The position numbers and the translations under genes were made by a program. The notes under the pieces are model-generated. The model had not been told where the DNA came from, ran no database searches, and saw only the letters and a program-made list of their open reading frames with translations. A stretch of 64,000 nucleotides of DNA from Stenotrophomonas koreensis. Lineage in GTDB: Bacteria > Pseudomonadota > Gammaproteobacteria > Xanthomonadales > Xanthomonadaceae. The stretch covers positions 1 through 64,000 of the forward strand of contig NZ_LDJH01000007.1 of NCBI RefSeq assembly GCF_001431525.1, read 5' to 3'. This document shows, one piece after another, positions 54,629 to 62,949 of this stretch (position 1 is the first letter of the stretch; the number at the start of each line of letters is the position of its first letter).

Positions 54629-55066
54629 ATGGAACACCCCTGCCTGACCTGCGGCGCCTGCTGCGCCCAGTACCGTGTTGCCTTCCACTGGATGGAATCG
54701 GACGAATTCACCGAAGGCGGCGTACCGCAGGCACTGACCCAGCCGCTGGATCCGCACCGGCTGTGCATGCGCGGCACCCATTCGGCACCGGTGCGCTGCG
54801 TGGCGCTGGATTGCGAGATCGGCAAGTACTCCCGCTGCACCATCCACCCCAACCGGCCCAGCGTCTGCCGTGAGGTCGATGCCTCCTGGGAACACGGCAA
54901 GTACAGCGCACAGTGCGCCAAGGCCCGGGCCCTGCACGGCCTGCCCGAGCTGACCCCGGCCGACTGGCCGTGGTTTACCGCCAGCAACGACGGCGACGGC
55001 AACCCGGACGACAACGGCAGCGACAACAACCCGTCCAGCCCACCGAGCCCGCCGATCGCGGCCTGA
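54629..55066 (+). CDS. YkgJ-type cysteine-cluster protein
   Basis: 145 residues. CLTCGACC at the N-terminus, then CMRG, CVALDCEIGKYSRC, IHPNRPSVCREVD form the zinc/iron-binding Cys cluster of the YkgJ family. The last ~27 residues are a low-complexity Asp/Asn/Ser/Pro tail. Function unknown. Opposite in strand to oleC and oleB, between which it sits. An upstream in-frame ATG (54617) would add four residues. Confidence 0.85.
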   Translation: MEHPCLTCGACCAQYRVAFHWMESDEFTEGGVPQALTQPLDPHRLCMRGTHSAPVRCVALDCEIGKYSRCTIHPNRPSVCREVDASWEHGKYSAQCAKARALHGLPELTPADWPWFTASNDGDGNPDDNGSDNNPSSPPSPPIAA

Positions 55067-55083
55067 TTGCCGCACCTGCAATC

Positions 55084-55239
55084 TGGGAGCGTGCTTGCTC
55101 GCGAAAGCATCGCGGCCAAGGCCGCTCCCACAAACACCAGATCACCGCCCTGCCCCTGTGGCAGCGTGCTTGCGCGGGATAGACCAATCGCGACCCAGGG
55201 CCGCTCCTGCAGCCGGGCGGGCATCGCTTTTGCAGGAGC
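55084..55239. repeat. Cluster of REP-like palindromes
   Basis: TGGGAGC...GCTCCCA (55084-55131) contains nested GCGTGCTTGCTCGCG and CGCGGCCAAGGCCG pairs. A similar GTGCTTGCGCGGG unit starts near 55165. GCTCCTGCA...TGCAGGAGC pairs across 55203-55239. These are intergenic REP/BIME-style elements between the convergent ykgJ-type gene and oleB and fill most of the 253-bp gap. Confidence 0.75.
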
Positions 55240-55319
55240 GCGCCCTCTGCGTGCGATGGCGCGCAAACGACAACGCCACCCATCGGGCGGCGTTGTTGCA
55301 TCGGGCATCGACAGCCGGC

Positions 55320-56222
55320 TCAGCCGATCGGGTTGTCGGCCAGGAACTGGCGCACCGCCGGGACGATCACCTCGTGCTTGTCTTCCAGCACGTAGTGGTT
55401 GGCGTCTTCGAAGGCCATCACCTGCGCGTTCGGCAGGGCCTGCTTGAAGGTACGCAGGAACGGGTAATCAAAGCAGATGTCGCGCAGGCCCCAGGCGATG
55501 AACGCCGGACGGTCGGCATAGGAGGGCAGCGCCTGGCCGGCGCGGGTCAGCAGCGACCAGCCGCGATCCTCCGGCCCCAGCGGGATGTCCTGCATGAAGC
55601 GGATGGTGGAGATGCGGTTGTCCCAGTTGTTGTACGGGGCCACGTAGGCGCGGCGTACATCGGCCGGCATCCTGCGCGACACACCCAGCCACGAGGCACC
55701 GGAGGAGAACGCATTGAAGCTGCGGATGAACCATTCGCCGATCTTCCAGTGGCGGCCCATCGCAATCTGCCAAGGCATGGCCTTGTCGGCCGGCATCGGG
55801 AAGGCGGCGGTGTTGGTGATCACCAGACGCTTGACCTGCTGCTGGTGGGACAGCGCCCAGCCAAAACCGATCATGCCGCCCCAGTCGTGCACGGCCAGGG
55901 TGATCGGCCCATCGATGCCCAGGTGCGCCAGCAGCGCGCCCAGGTCATCCACGCGCGACTGCAGGGTGTAGTCATACACGCTGTCATCCGGCTTGTCCGA
56001 CAGGCCCATGCCGATGTGGTCGGGCACGATGCAGCGGTACCTATCGCTAAGGCCGTTGACCAGGTGCCGCCACAGGTAGCTCCAGGACGGGTTGCCGTGC
56101 AGCATCACGATGACCTCGCCCTCGCGCGGGCCGGCGTCGATGTAGTTCATCCATACGCCCGGGCGGACTTGGAAACGGGCGGTCTGGTCGGGGTAGCCGG
56201 GATAACGGGACAAGGCGATCAC
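55320..56222 (-). CDS. oleB: Olefin biosynthesis beta-lactone decarboxylase
   Basis: 300 residues from GTG 56222, alpha/beta hydrolase of the haloalkane-dehalogenase-like group. HGNPSWSYLWRHL (oxyanion), nucleophile Asp in VHDWGGMIGFG, FEDANHYVLED with the catalytic His. It decarboxylates the beta-lactone to the alkene. An ATG at 56246 would add a Cys-rich MRACSCSC start; neither has a strong ribosome-binding site. It is separated from oleC and oleA by opposite-strand genes. Confidence 0.9.
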   Translation of the reverse strand: MIALSRYPGYPDQTARFQVRPGVWMNYIDAGPREGEVIVMLHGNPSWSYLWRHLVNGLSDRYRCIVPDHIGMGLSDKPDDSVYDYTLQSRVDDLGALLAHLGIDGPITLAVHDWGGMIGFGWALSHQQQVKRLVITNTAAFPMPADKAMPWQIAMGRHWKIGEWFIRSFNAFSSGASWLGVSRRMPADVRRAYVAPYNNWDNRISTIRFMQDIPLGPEDRGWSLLTRAGQALPSYADRPAFIAWGLRDICFDYPFLRTFKQALPNAQVMAFEDANHYVLEDKHEVIVPAVRQFLADNPIG

Positions 56223-56506
56223 GCAGGAACAAGAGCAGGCGCGCATTGTAATCGCCCACGGCGCTGCACAGGGCAGCGGGCCGTGCTTTCCAGCCCGCTG
56301 CCAGCCCCACCCCGCCAGCCCGGGGCGGGCTTGCCCTGGCTGCTACCGGCCCGAACGGCCACGACTCGCGTACCGCACCGAGCATCCCCATACGCGGCAT
56401 TCCCGGCCGGGCTGGCATGCTTGCCGGCCCGCCGTGGCACCTGGCCACGGCCTGCGGCACCTGCTTCCCACCCACGCCCGGCCTGCAAACAATCGAACCT
56501 GCGGAC

Positions 56507-57097
56507 ATGAGCCAATCCTTTGCCACCCTGCTGCAACGTATCCGCGCCTGCTGCCTGTGCCAGGCCGCACTGCCGCTGGGCTGCCGCCCGGTACTGCAGG
56601 CCGGCCCCGGGGCCCGGCTGCTGATCGTCGGCCAGGCACCGGGGCGGCGCGTGCATGCCAGCGGCATCCCGTTCGACGATGCCAGCGGGCAGCGCCTGCG
56701 CCAGTGGCTGGGCATCGACAGCACGACCTTCTACGACCCGCAGCGGGTGGCGATTGTGCCGATGGGCTTCTGCTACCCCGGCAGCGGCCGCAGCGGCGAC
56801 CTGCCGCCGCGCCCGGAATGCGCGCCGACCTGGCACCCACAGCTGCTGCCACGGCTGACCCAGATACAGCTGCGCCTGGCCATCGGCCAGTACGCCCAGG
56901 CCGGCCTGCTCGGCGCCCGCCGCGGGCGCACCCTGACCGAAACCGTGCAGGCCTGGCGCGAGCACCTGCAACACGGCGTGCTGCCACTGCCCCACCCCAG
57001 CCCGCGCAACCGCCTGTGGCTGGCACGCAACCCGTGGTTCGAGGCCGAACTGCTGCCGGTGCTGCGCCAGCGCGTGGCGCAAGCGCTGGCGGATTGA
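56507..57097 (+). CDS. Uracil-DNA glycosylase superfamily protein
   Basis: 196 residues. CCLCQAALPLGCRPV near the N-terminus, LLIVGQAPGRRVHASGIPFDD (motif 1), FCYPGSGRSGDLPPRPEC and LPHPSPRNRLWLARNPWFE (motif 2) match the UDG-like DUF of family 4/5 type. Cysteines hint at a partial metal site, but a full Fe-S set is not clear. It probably removes uracil or is a UDG-like repair protein. Embedded between oleB and oleA on the opposite strand. Confidence 0.82.
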   Translation: MSQSFATLLQRIRACCLCQAALPLGCRPVLQAGPGARLLIVGQAPGRRVHASGIPFDDASGQRLRQWLGIDSTTFYDPQRVAIVPMGFCYPGSGRSGDLPPRPECAPTWHPQLLPRLTQIQLRLAIGQYAQAGLLGARRGRTLTETVQAWREHLQHGVLPLPHPSPRNRLWLARNPWFEAELLPVLRQRVAQALAD

Positions 57098-57255
57098 TCC
57101 TCGTACGTACAAACGGACGGAAAGGCAGCAGTTCCATCCGCCGTCATGGCTGCAACGCCTGCCACCTGCATGGATTGGCGGGAAATTCATCCACGTCTTT
57201 GCCGACGCCGATGGAAAACCTGTTTTCCTGCGCATGACGGCCGCAGACAGCACAA

Positions 57256-57274
57256 GGGCCGGATCAACCGGCCC
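57256..57274 (-). terminator. Hairpin after oleA
   Basis: GGGCCGG-atcaa-CCGGCCC, 27 bp past the oleA stop. No T-run. The rest of 57098-57300 shows nothing recognisable. Confidence 0.5.
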
Positions 57275-57300
57275 CTGGAGTGCAATGCCTTGTGGTCCGC

Positions 57301-58317
57301 TTACCAGACCACTTCGGCCATCGAGCAGTTCAGGCCCGAGCCGATGCCCATCAGGCCGATCCGGTCGCCCTTCTTCAGGCGCCCCAGCTCGTTGAGCTTG
57401 CTCAGCACGATCGGCACCGATGCTGGGCCGATGTTGCCGAATTCGCCGAAAATGGTCATTACCTTGGTCGGCTCGATGCCCAGGGTCTTGATGAAGGCCT
57501 TGGTGTGCGGCTGGCTGACCTGGTGGATCACGAACTGGGCCAGGTCATCCACCTTCCAGCCGAAGGTCTCGCTGGCGGCCTTGAAGGTCTTTTCGGCCAG
57601 GCGGATGCCCTCGATCAGCAGCAGCCGGGTGTCGGTGACCATCCGGTCCAGGTTGCCCAGGCACAGGTGGCTCCACTGGTTGGCCGAACGGGTTACCGCG
57701 CCGCGGTAGCGCGGGGCTTCCGGGGCCAGCGAGCGGTGGCACAGCAGCATCGCGGCGGCACCGGAACCGGTGGTCAGCGCGGCCAGCTCGTTCTTGACCT
57801 CTTCGGCGGTGATGTCCGGACGGCTCAGGCGCTCGATGGTCTTTTCATAGACCAGGTTGGAGGTTTCCGCATCCACCACCAGCGCGTAGCGCACATCGCC
57901 CACTTCGATCAGGCGCGCGGCCATGTCCATACCATTGACGAAGGCCAGGCAGGCATTGGCGATGTCGAAGGTGATGCAGGCATCACCAACGCCGAGCTTG
58001 CCGGAGACGATCGAGGCGGTGGACGGCTCCAGGTAATCGCGGCTGACGGAGGTGTTGATCACCATGCCCAGCTGGTCGGCGCGCACACCGGTCTGCTCCA
58101 GCACCTTGCGCGCGGCGACGCCGGCAGCATCGGAGGCCTGGGTGCCCGGATCCCACAAACGGCGCGCATGCACGCCGGCGATGTCTCCGAGCATGTCAGC
58201 ACGGATACGCAGACGCTCAAACGTCGGCTTCAGACGTTCGTTGATTTCCAGCGACGTCAGCGTGTGCGGCGCATCGACATGCGCCAGTCCCGCGATGGAG
58301 ACATTCTCAAAAAGCAT
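57301..58317 (-). CDS. oleA: OleA acyl-CoA condensing enzyme (head-to-head)
   Basis: 338 residues, thiolase fold. Active-site Cys123 in IANACLAFVNGMD, His265 in FVIHQVSQ, Asn295 in GNIGPAS and Glu97 in DYLEPST correspond to the four key residues of X. campestris OleA (offset by the 20-residue expression tag). It condenses two long-chain acyl-CoAs to a beta-keto acid. A further upstream in-frame Met (58380) is disfavoured because length then exceeds the family. Confidence 0.95.
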   Translation of the reverse strand: MLFENVSIAGLAHVDAPHTLTSLEINERLKPTFERLRIRADMLGDIAGVHARRLWDPGTQASDAAGVAARKVLEQTGVRADQLGMVINTSVSRDYLEPSTASIVSGKLGVGDACITFDIANACLAFVNGMDMAARLIEVGDVRYALVVDAETSNLVYEKTIERLSRPDITAEEVKNELAALTTGSGAAAMLLCHRSLAPEAPRYRGAVTRSANQWSHLCLGNLDRMVTDTRLLLIEGIRLAEKTFKAASETFGWKVDDLAQFVIHQVSQPHTKAFIKTLGIEPTKVMTIFGEFGNIGPASVPIVLSKLNELGRLKKGDRIGLMGIGSGLNCSMAEVVW

Positions 58318-58422
58318 CAGGGTGCGCCGAGAGTCAGGCGAAGGGGGGACTATTCTAGCGGCTGGCCCGCCACACCGCACCCTGCCGTAGGGAGCGGTGG
58401 CGGGATGCCATGTTCCGGTTTG

Positions 58423-58740
58423 TCAGCGGCTGGCGCACTGCCAGGCGGCAAAGCGCTGCTCGCCATCCTTCGGCGCCCCCTGCGGCTGCACCGTATTGGC
58501 CTGGACGCTGTAGGCCTCGTTGCGCGCCAGGGTCTCCAGTTCTTCCTGGACACGCAGTGCATTGCGCTCGTAGAAGCCGACCTTGTTCTTCACGGTGACC
58601 ACGATTTCACCGCGCGCGGTGCAGTTGGCCGGTGCGGCGCCGGCTGGCAACACCCGGACGGCCTTGCCGGCCGCTTCAATCGGCACCCAGGTGCAGGCAG
58701 TGGTGGTGGCCAACAGCAGGCCGGCAAACAACAGGCGCAT
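58423..58740 (-). CDS. DUF4156-family lipoprotein
   Basis: 105 residues. Lipobox-like LLATTTACTWV puts a lipidated Cys at residue 16. The mature part has VRVLP, CTARGEIVVTVKNKVGF and a final QCASR with paired cysteines, as in DUF4156 envelope lipoproteins. Function unknown. Confidence 0.8.
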   Translation of the reverse strand: MRLLFAGLLLATTTACTWVPIEAAGKAVRVLPAGAAPANCTARGEIVVTVKNKVGFYERNALRVQEELETLARNEAYSVQANTVQPQGAPKDGEQRFAAWQCASR

Positions 58741-58872
58741 GGGGATTTCCTATCAGCAAACAGGGGACAGTGTGCCGGCGTTACCCGCCCGAGGGCGGCC
58801 GGCGGATCAATGTACCCGCCCCGGCGTTCAGATGCATCGTCGGGCGCGGGAAAACGGCGGCGGACAAATGAA

Positions 58873-58901
58873 ACGGGGCGGTGCTTGCGCGCCCGCCCCG
58901 T
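58873..58901 (-). terminator. Hairpin after the M16 peptidase gene
   Basis: ACGGGGCGG pairs with CCGCCCCGT around an 11-nt loop, 22 bp beyond the stop. On the minus strand TTCATTTG follows. Confidence 0.65.
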
Positions 58902-58922
58902 GTGCTTGCCTGCCGCCAGGCC

Positions 58923-61790
58923 TTACTTGAGCGGCTTGCTCTCACCGTCGATGACCTGCACGGTGCCCAGGTTCAGCGCGCGCACCGGTGCCTCGATCTG
59001 CTTCAGGTCACCGACCACCACCCAGACCAGGGCATCGGGGTTGATGCCCTTGGCCGCTTCGGCCACCTGCGCCGGGGTCATTGCCTCGATCGCCGCCTTG
59101 CGGGTGAACACATAGTCATCGGCACGCCCGTACAGCGCATTGCTGCTCAGGGTGGACAGCACCGCGCTGGCGGTTTCATAGGCACCGGGCAGGCTCAGGG
59201 TCTGGATCGCACGGATCCGCGCCACCTCGGCCTCGCTCGGCGGGCGCTTGCCGCTGGCGAACTCGCTGATCTCCCGTTGCAGCTCGGCGATCGCCTCGGC
59301 GGTCTTGTCGATCTGCACCGGCGCGGCAACGATCCACGGCCGTGCGCCCAGCGCGCCGCTGATTGAGGCGCGCACGCCGTAGGACCAGTGCTTGTCCTCG
59401 CGCAGGTTCATGTTCAGACGCGAGGTGAAATCGCCACCGAGCACGCCATTGGCGATATCCAGCGGCAACGCGCCGGGATCATTGCTCGGCGGCACCAGCT
59501 GCGCGGCGAACAGGTTGGCCTGGACCGCACCGGGCTGGTCGATCAGGTAGACGGTGGTGGCCTGCGGCCGGGTCACGGCGGTGCTGACCGCCCGCTGCGG
59601 CAGCTCGCCTTCGCCCTTCCAGCCAGCCAGTGCGGTTTCCAGTGCCGGCAGCAGCTGCTCCATGGTGATGTCGCCGGCCACCAGCAGGGTGCCGTGTTCC
59701 GGGCGGATCCAGCGCTGGTGGAAGGCCACCAGTTCATCACGGCTCAGCGCGCTGATCGCCTGCTCGTTGCCGGAGCCGGTAAACGGCGCGGCATACGGAT
59801 GGCCGGCACCGTACAGCAGCGACGGCAGCACGCGCATGGCCACCGCATCCGGGCGCGCCCGCTCCTGCTTGATGCCGGCAATCCAGCTGGCACGCACGCG
59901 CTCGATTTCCTTGGGTTCAAAGCGCGGGGCGCGCAGCATGTCGGCATACAGGGCCAGCGACGGCGCCAGGTTCTCGCGCAGCGCCGACAGGCTTACCGAC
60001 AGCGTATCCAGCGAGGCACTGGCGCCGGCACGGGCACCCAGCGCATCCAGCGCATCACCGAAGGCCAGCGCATCGCGGCTGCCGGCACCTTCGCTGAGCA
60101 GGCCGGCGGTGAAGCTGGCCAGGCCCTGGCGGTCGGCGCTATCGGCCGAGAAGCCACCGGGGAACTGGTAGTTGAACTGCACCACCGGGATTTCATGCCG
60201 CTGCGCCAGCACCACGCGGGTGCCGTTGGACAGGGTCGCATGCTGGGCGGTGGGGAACTTCAGTTCCGGGAAGCTTTCGGTGCGCGGCACCCCGGCACTG
60301 CGGTCCACCGTGCTGGGCGTGGTGGTGTAGCGCGGATCGGGCGCCGGCAGCGCCAGCGCGGCCGGGGTCTGCGCCGGCTCTTCCTCCAGCACCACGCGCG
60401 GGCCGGGCACCACCACCAGGGTATGGCTGCCGACATCCAGCCACTTGCGGCCGACGGCGGTCAGGTCGGCCGCGGTGGTGGCCTGGATATTGGCCAGCGA
60501 CTGCCGGAAGCAGCCCGGATCGCCCTCGAACACGGTGCACTCGGCCAGTGCATCGGCCTTGCCACCGAAACCACCGATACGCTCGATGCCGCGCACGAAG
60601 CCGGCACGGAAGGCGGTCTTGGCCAGGTGGATCTCGTCGCTGCTGGCACCGGCATGGATCAGGCGTTCGATTTCCTCATCGATGATCGCCTCCACCCGCG
60701 CCGGGTCCACGCCCTGCTTGACCGTGGCCATCACGATGAAGTTGGAGCCCAGCTGCGAGGTGAACACCCCGGCGCTGACGTTGTCCACCAGCTTGTCCTC
60801 GTGCACCAGGCGCTTGTCCAGGCGCGAGGACTTGGCCCCGCCCAGCACCCGCGCCAGCACCTGCAGCTGGTCGACATCGACGGTGCCGGTCTGGGCCACG
60901 TTCCAGGCACGGTAGATGCGGGCCTGCGGCACCTGGTCGGTCAGCTCCTCGCGGGTATCGGCACTGCGCTTGGCCACGTCCACCTTCGGCTGGGCCATGG
61001 TCGGGCCGGCCGGGATATGGCCGAAATAGCGGGTGGCCTTTTCCTTGGCCGTGGCCAGGTCGATGTCACCGGCCAGCACCAGCACGGCGTTGTTCGGGCC
61101 GTACCAGGCACGGAACCACTGGTGCACGTCCTCCAGCGAGGCGGCGTTGAGGTCGTTCATCGAGCCGATCACGCTGTGGTGGTACGGGTGGCCGACCGGG
61201 TACAGGGCACGGTTCAGGCGGTCCCAGACCTGGCCATAGGGCTGGTTCTCGCCCTGGCGCTTCTCGTTCTGGACCACGCCGCGCTGCTCGTCGAGCACCT
61301 TCTGGTCGATCGCGCCGAGCAGGTGGCCCATGCGGTCGGACTCCATCCACAGCGCCATGTCCAGCGCGGTGGTCGGCACGTTCTGGAAGTAGTTGGTGCG
61401 GTCGGTGTTGGTGGTGCCGTTCTGGTTGGTGGCACCGACCTGCTTGAACGGCTCGAAGAACTCGTTGGGGTAGTTCTCGCTGCCGTTGAACATCAGGTGT
61501 TCAAACAGGTGGGCAAAGCCGGAACGGCCGGCCGGTTCGTCCTTGCTGCCGACGTGGTACCAGATGTTGACCGCCACCACCGGCGCCTTGCGGTCGGTGT
61601 GCACCACCACGCGCAGGCCGTTGGGCAGGGTGAACTGTTCGTAGGCGATGTCGACCCCGACGCTGGCCGCAGCGGCGGCACGGTCAGGGGTACGCGCCTG
61701 TGCCTGCTCGGGCAGCAGGCACAGGCTGCCGCCCAGGGCCAGGGCCATCGCGGAGGCAAGCAGGGCAAATCGTGGACGGGTAGCGGTCAT
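58923..61790 (-). CDS. Secreted M16-family zinc metallopeptidase
   Basis: 955 residues. Signal peptide about 1-32. Two M16 halves: the first carries the inverted zinc motif HLFEH at 94-98 with downstream EQRGVVQNEKR (third ligand), the second (from about 510) is catalytically silent, as in pitrilysin/PqqL-type proteases. Periplasmic peptide degradation is likely. Start 61790 gives a proper signal peptide; an upstream open stretch to 61979 lacks one. Confidence 0.9.
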   Translation of the reverse strand: MTATRPRFALLASAMALALGGSLCLLPEQAQARTPDRAAAAASVGVDIAYEQFTLPNGLRVVVHTDRKAPVVAVNIWYHVGSKDEPAGRSGFAHLFEHLMFNGSENYPNEFFEPFKQVGATNQNGTTNTDRTNYFQNVPTTALDMALWMESDRMGHLLGAIDQKVLDEQRGVVQNEKRQGENQPYGQVWDRLNRALYPVGHPYHHSVIGSMNDLNAASLEDVHQWFRAWYGPNNAVLVLAGDIDLATAKEKATRYFGHIPAGPTMAQPKVDVAKRSADTREELTDQVPQARIYRAWNVAQTGTVDVDQLQVLARVLGGAKSSRLDKRLVHEDKLVDNVSAGVFTSQLGSNFIVMATVKQGVDPARVEAIIDEEIERLIHAGASSDEIHLAKTAFRAGFVRGIERIGGFGGKADALAECTVFEGDPGCFRQSLANIQATTAADLTAVGRKWLDVGSHTLVVVPGPRVVLEEEPAQTPAALALPAPDPRYTTTPSTVDRSAGVPRTESFPELKFPTAQHATLSNGTRVVLAQRHEIPVVQFNYQFPGGFSADSADRQGLASFTAGLLSEGAGSRDALAFGDALDALGARAGASASLDTLSVSLSALRENLAPSLALYADMLRAPRFEPKEIERVRASWIAGIKQERARPDAVAMRVLPSLLYGAGHPYAAPFTGSGNEQAISALSRDELVAFHQRWIRPEHGTLLVAGDITMEQLLPALETALAGWKGEGELPQRAVSTAVTRPQATTVYLIDQPGAVQANLFAAQLVPPSNDPGALPLDIANGVLGGDFTSRLNMNLREDKHWSYGVRASISGALGARPWIVAAPVQIDKTAEAIAELQREISEFASGKRPPSEAEVARIRAIQTLSLPGAYETASAVLSTLSSNALYGRADDYVFTRKAAIEAMTPAQVAEAAKGINPDALVWVVVGDLKQIEAPVRALNLGTVQVIDGESKPLK

Positions 61791-61973
61791 TCCATGTTCC
61801 TTGGCACGTGAATAACCGCCGATGGTAGTGCCTGGGCCCGGCCGCGCATACCCGCCGACAGTCATGGGCCAGGGCCACGCCCCGGCCGCCAGGTGGACGT
61901 CCGTGACGGACAGTGTCCGCCCAGCGGTCACTCCATCCATTGAAAAACCCCTTTTTAAACAGCTACTTGAAGT

Positions 61974-61989
61974 TGGCACGCAGGGTGCT
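61974..61989 (+). promoter_or_regulatory. Candidate sigma-54 promoter
   Basis: TGGCACG-CAGG-GTGCT fits the -24/-12 consensus TGGCACG-N4-TTGCW with one mismatch and the invariant GG/GC at 10-nt spacing. It is about 100 bp upstream of the small secreted protein and in an AT-rich 150-bp segment atypical for this window. Confidence 0.4.
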
Positions 61990-62041
61990 ACTACAAATTA
62001 TGCGCAGTCTTATCAAGCGCATGTTGCAACTGGCGTATCGG

Positions 62042-62058
62042 TGTACTACATTGATACA
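62042..62058. promoter_or_regulatory. TGTA-N9-TACA inverted repeat
   Basis: TGTACTACATTGATACA is an inverted repeat with TGTA/TACA ends, inside further GTATC/GATAC and GTGT/ACAC pairs. It is 32 bp before the start codon of the small secreted protein, so a repressor operator (GntR-like) is plausible. Together with the sigma-54-like site it fills the 300-bp gap before 62091; the rest of that gap (61791-61970) shows nothing recognisable. Confidence 0.4.
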
Positions 62059-62090
62059 ACACCAACCCGATAAATCACTGGAGAACGATC

Positions 62091-62420
62091 ATGAAACCCC
62101 GTCTGTTGCTTGCCGCTGTGCTGCTGGCCAGCGCCGCCGGTTTACCGGCGATGGCACAACCCATCAGCGACGACATCCCTACCCTGGCCACGGTGCAGGT
62201 CCGCCCCGATGCCGAACAGCAACTGGAACTGCTGGCACGCAAGGTCGTGGACCTGGCCGCGGTGGAAGTCCGCCCGGATGCGTTGACCCTGCTGCAGGCC
62301 GCCGGCCTGGTGCCGGTCAACCTGGAGCGTTGGATCGACTTGCCGACGCTGCCGTCGCTGCCCTCGCGCGCGATGATCCGTCTGCCGTATGAGGTGCTGC
62401 CATCTGCACTCCAGCGCTGA
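62091..62420 (+). CDS. Small secreted protein of unknown function
   Basis: 109 residues. Signal peptide 1-22 (ending AMAQ). The mature 87 residues contain two similar short segments, VQVRPDAEQQLELLARK and VEVRPDALTLLQAAG, suggesting an internal duplication, and end in a Pro/Leu-rich stretch. GGAG ribosome-binding site before 62091. No family recognised. Conserved-looking regulation (AT-rich leader, inverted repeat) supports that it is real. Confidence 0.65.
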   Translation: MKPRLLLAAVLLASAAGLPAMAQPISDDIPTLATVQVRPDAEQQLELLARKVVDLAAVEVRPDALTLLQAAGLVPVNLERWIDLPTLPSLPSRAMIRLPYEVLPSALQR

Positions 62421-62451
62421 TCCTGCCCAGGCGGGGGCGTAGACTGTGTGC

Positions 62452-62931
62452 ATGTCTACGCCTCCGCAGTTTCACGTCATCCTGTTCGAGCCGGAAATCC
62501 CGCCCAACACCGGCAACATCATCCGCTTGTGCGCCAATACCGGCGCCCGCCTGCACCTGATCAAGCCACTGGGCTTTGAACTGAGCGACAAGCACCTGCG
62601 CCGGGCCGGGCTGGATTACCACGAGTACGCCGAACTGCAGGTGCATGAACATCTGGACGCAGCGCTGGAGGCAATCACCCCGCGCCGCCTGTTCGCCTTC
62701 AGCACCCGCGCCGAGCAGCGCTATGACCAGGTCGCCTATGCCGATGGCGATGCCTTCCTGTTCGGCCCGGAATCACGCGGGCTGCCGGCCGCCGTGTTCG
62801 AGCGCATTGCCGGCGAACACCGCCTGCGCCTGCCGATGTGCCCGGGCAACCGCAGCCTGAACCTGTCCAATGCCGTGGCCGTGACCGTGTTCGAGGCCTG
62901 GCGCCAGCACGGTTTTGCCGGCGGCCAGTAA
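62452..62931 (+). CDS. trmL: tRNA (cytidine/uridine-34 2'-O)-methyltransferase
   Basis: 159 residues, SPOUT fold. EPEIPPNTGNIIRLCANTG at the N-terminus, LFGPESRGLP and NRSLNLSNAVAVTVFEA forming the knotted SAM site. Methylates the wobble base of tRNA-Leu isoacceptors. Start 62452; an in-frame codon at 62446 is less likely. Confidence 0.93.
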   Translation: MSTPPQFHVILFEPEIPPNTGNIIRLCANTGARLHLIKPLGFELSDKHLRRAGLDYHEYAELQVHEHLDAALEAITPRRLFAFSTRAEQRYDQVAYADGDAFLFGPESRGLPAAVFERIAGEHRLRLPMCPGNRSLNLSNAVAVTVFEAWRQHGFAGGQ

Positions 62932-62949
62932 CCGCCCCGGGCGCCGCGC

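Noticed and set aside
59388..61811. 807-residue open frame on the plus strand
   Set aside because: Antisense to the M16 peptidase, which has clear motifs; this frame has none.
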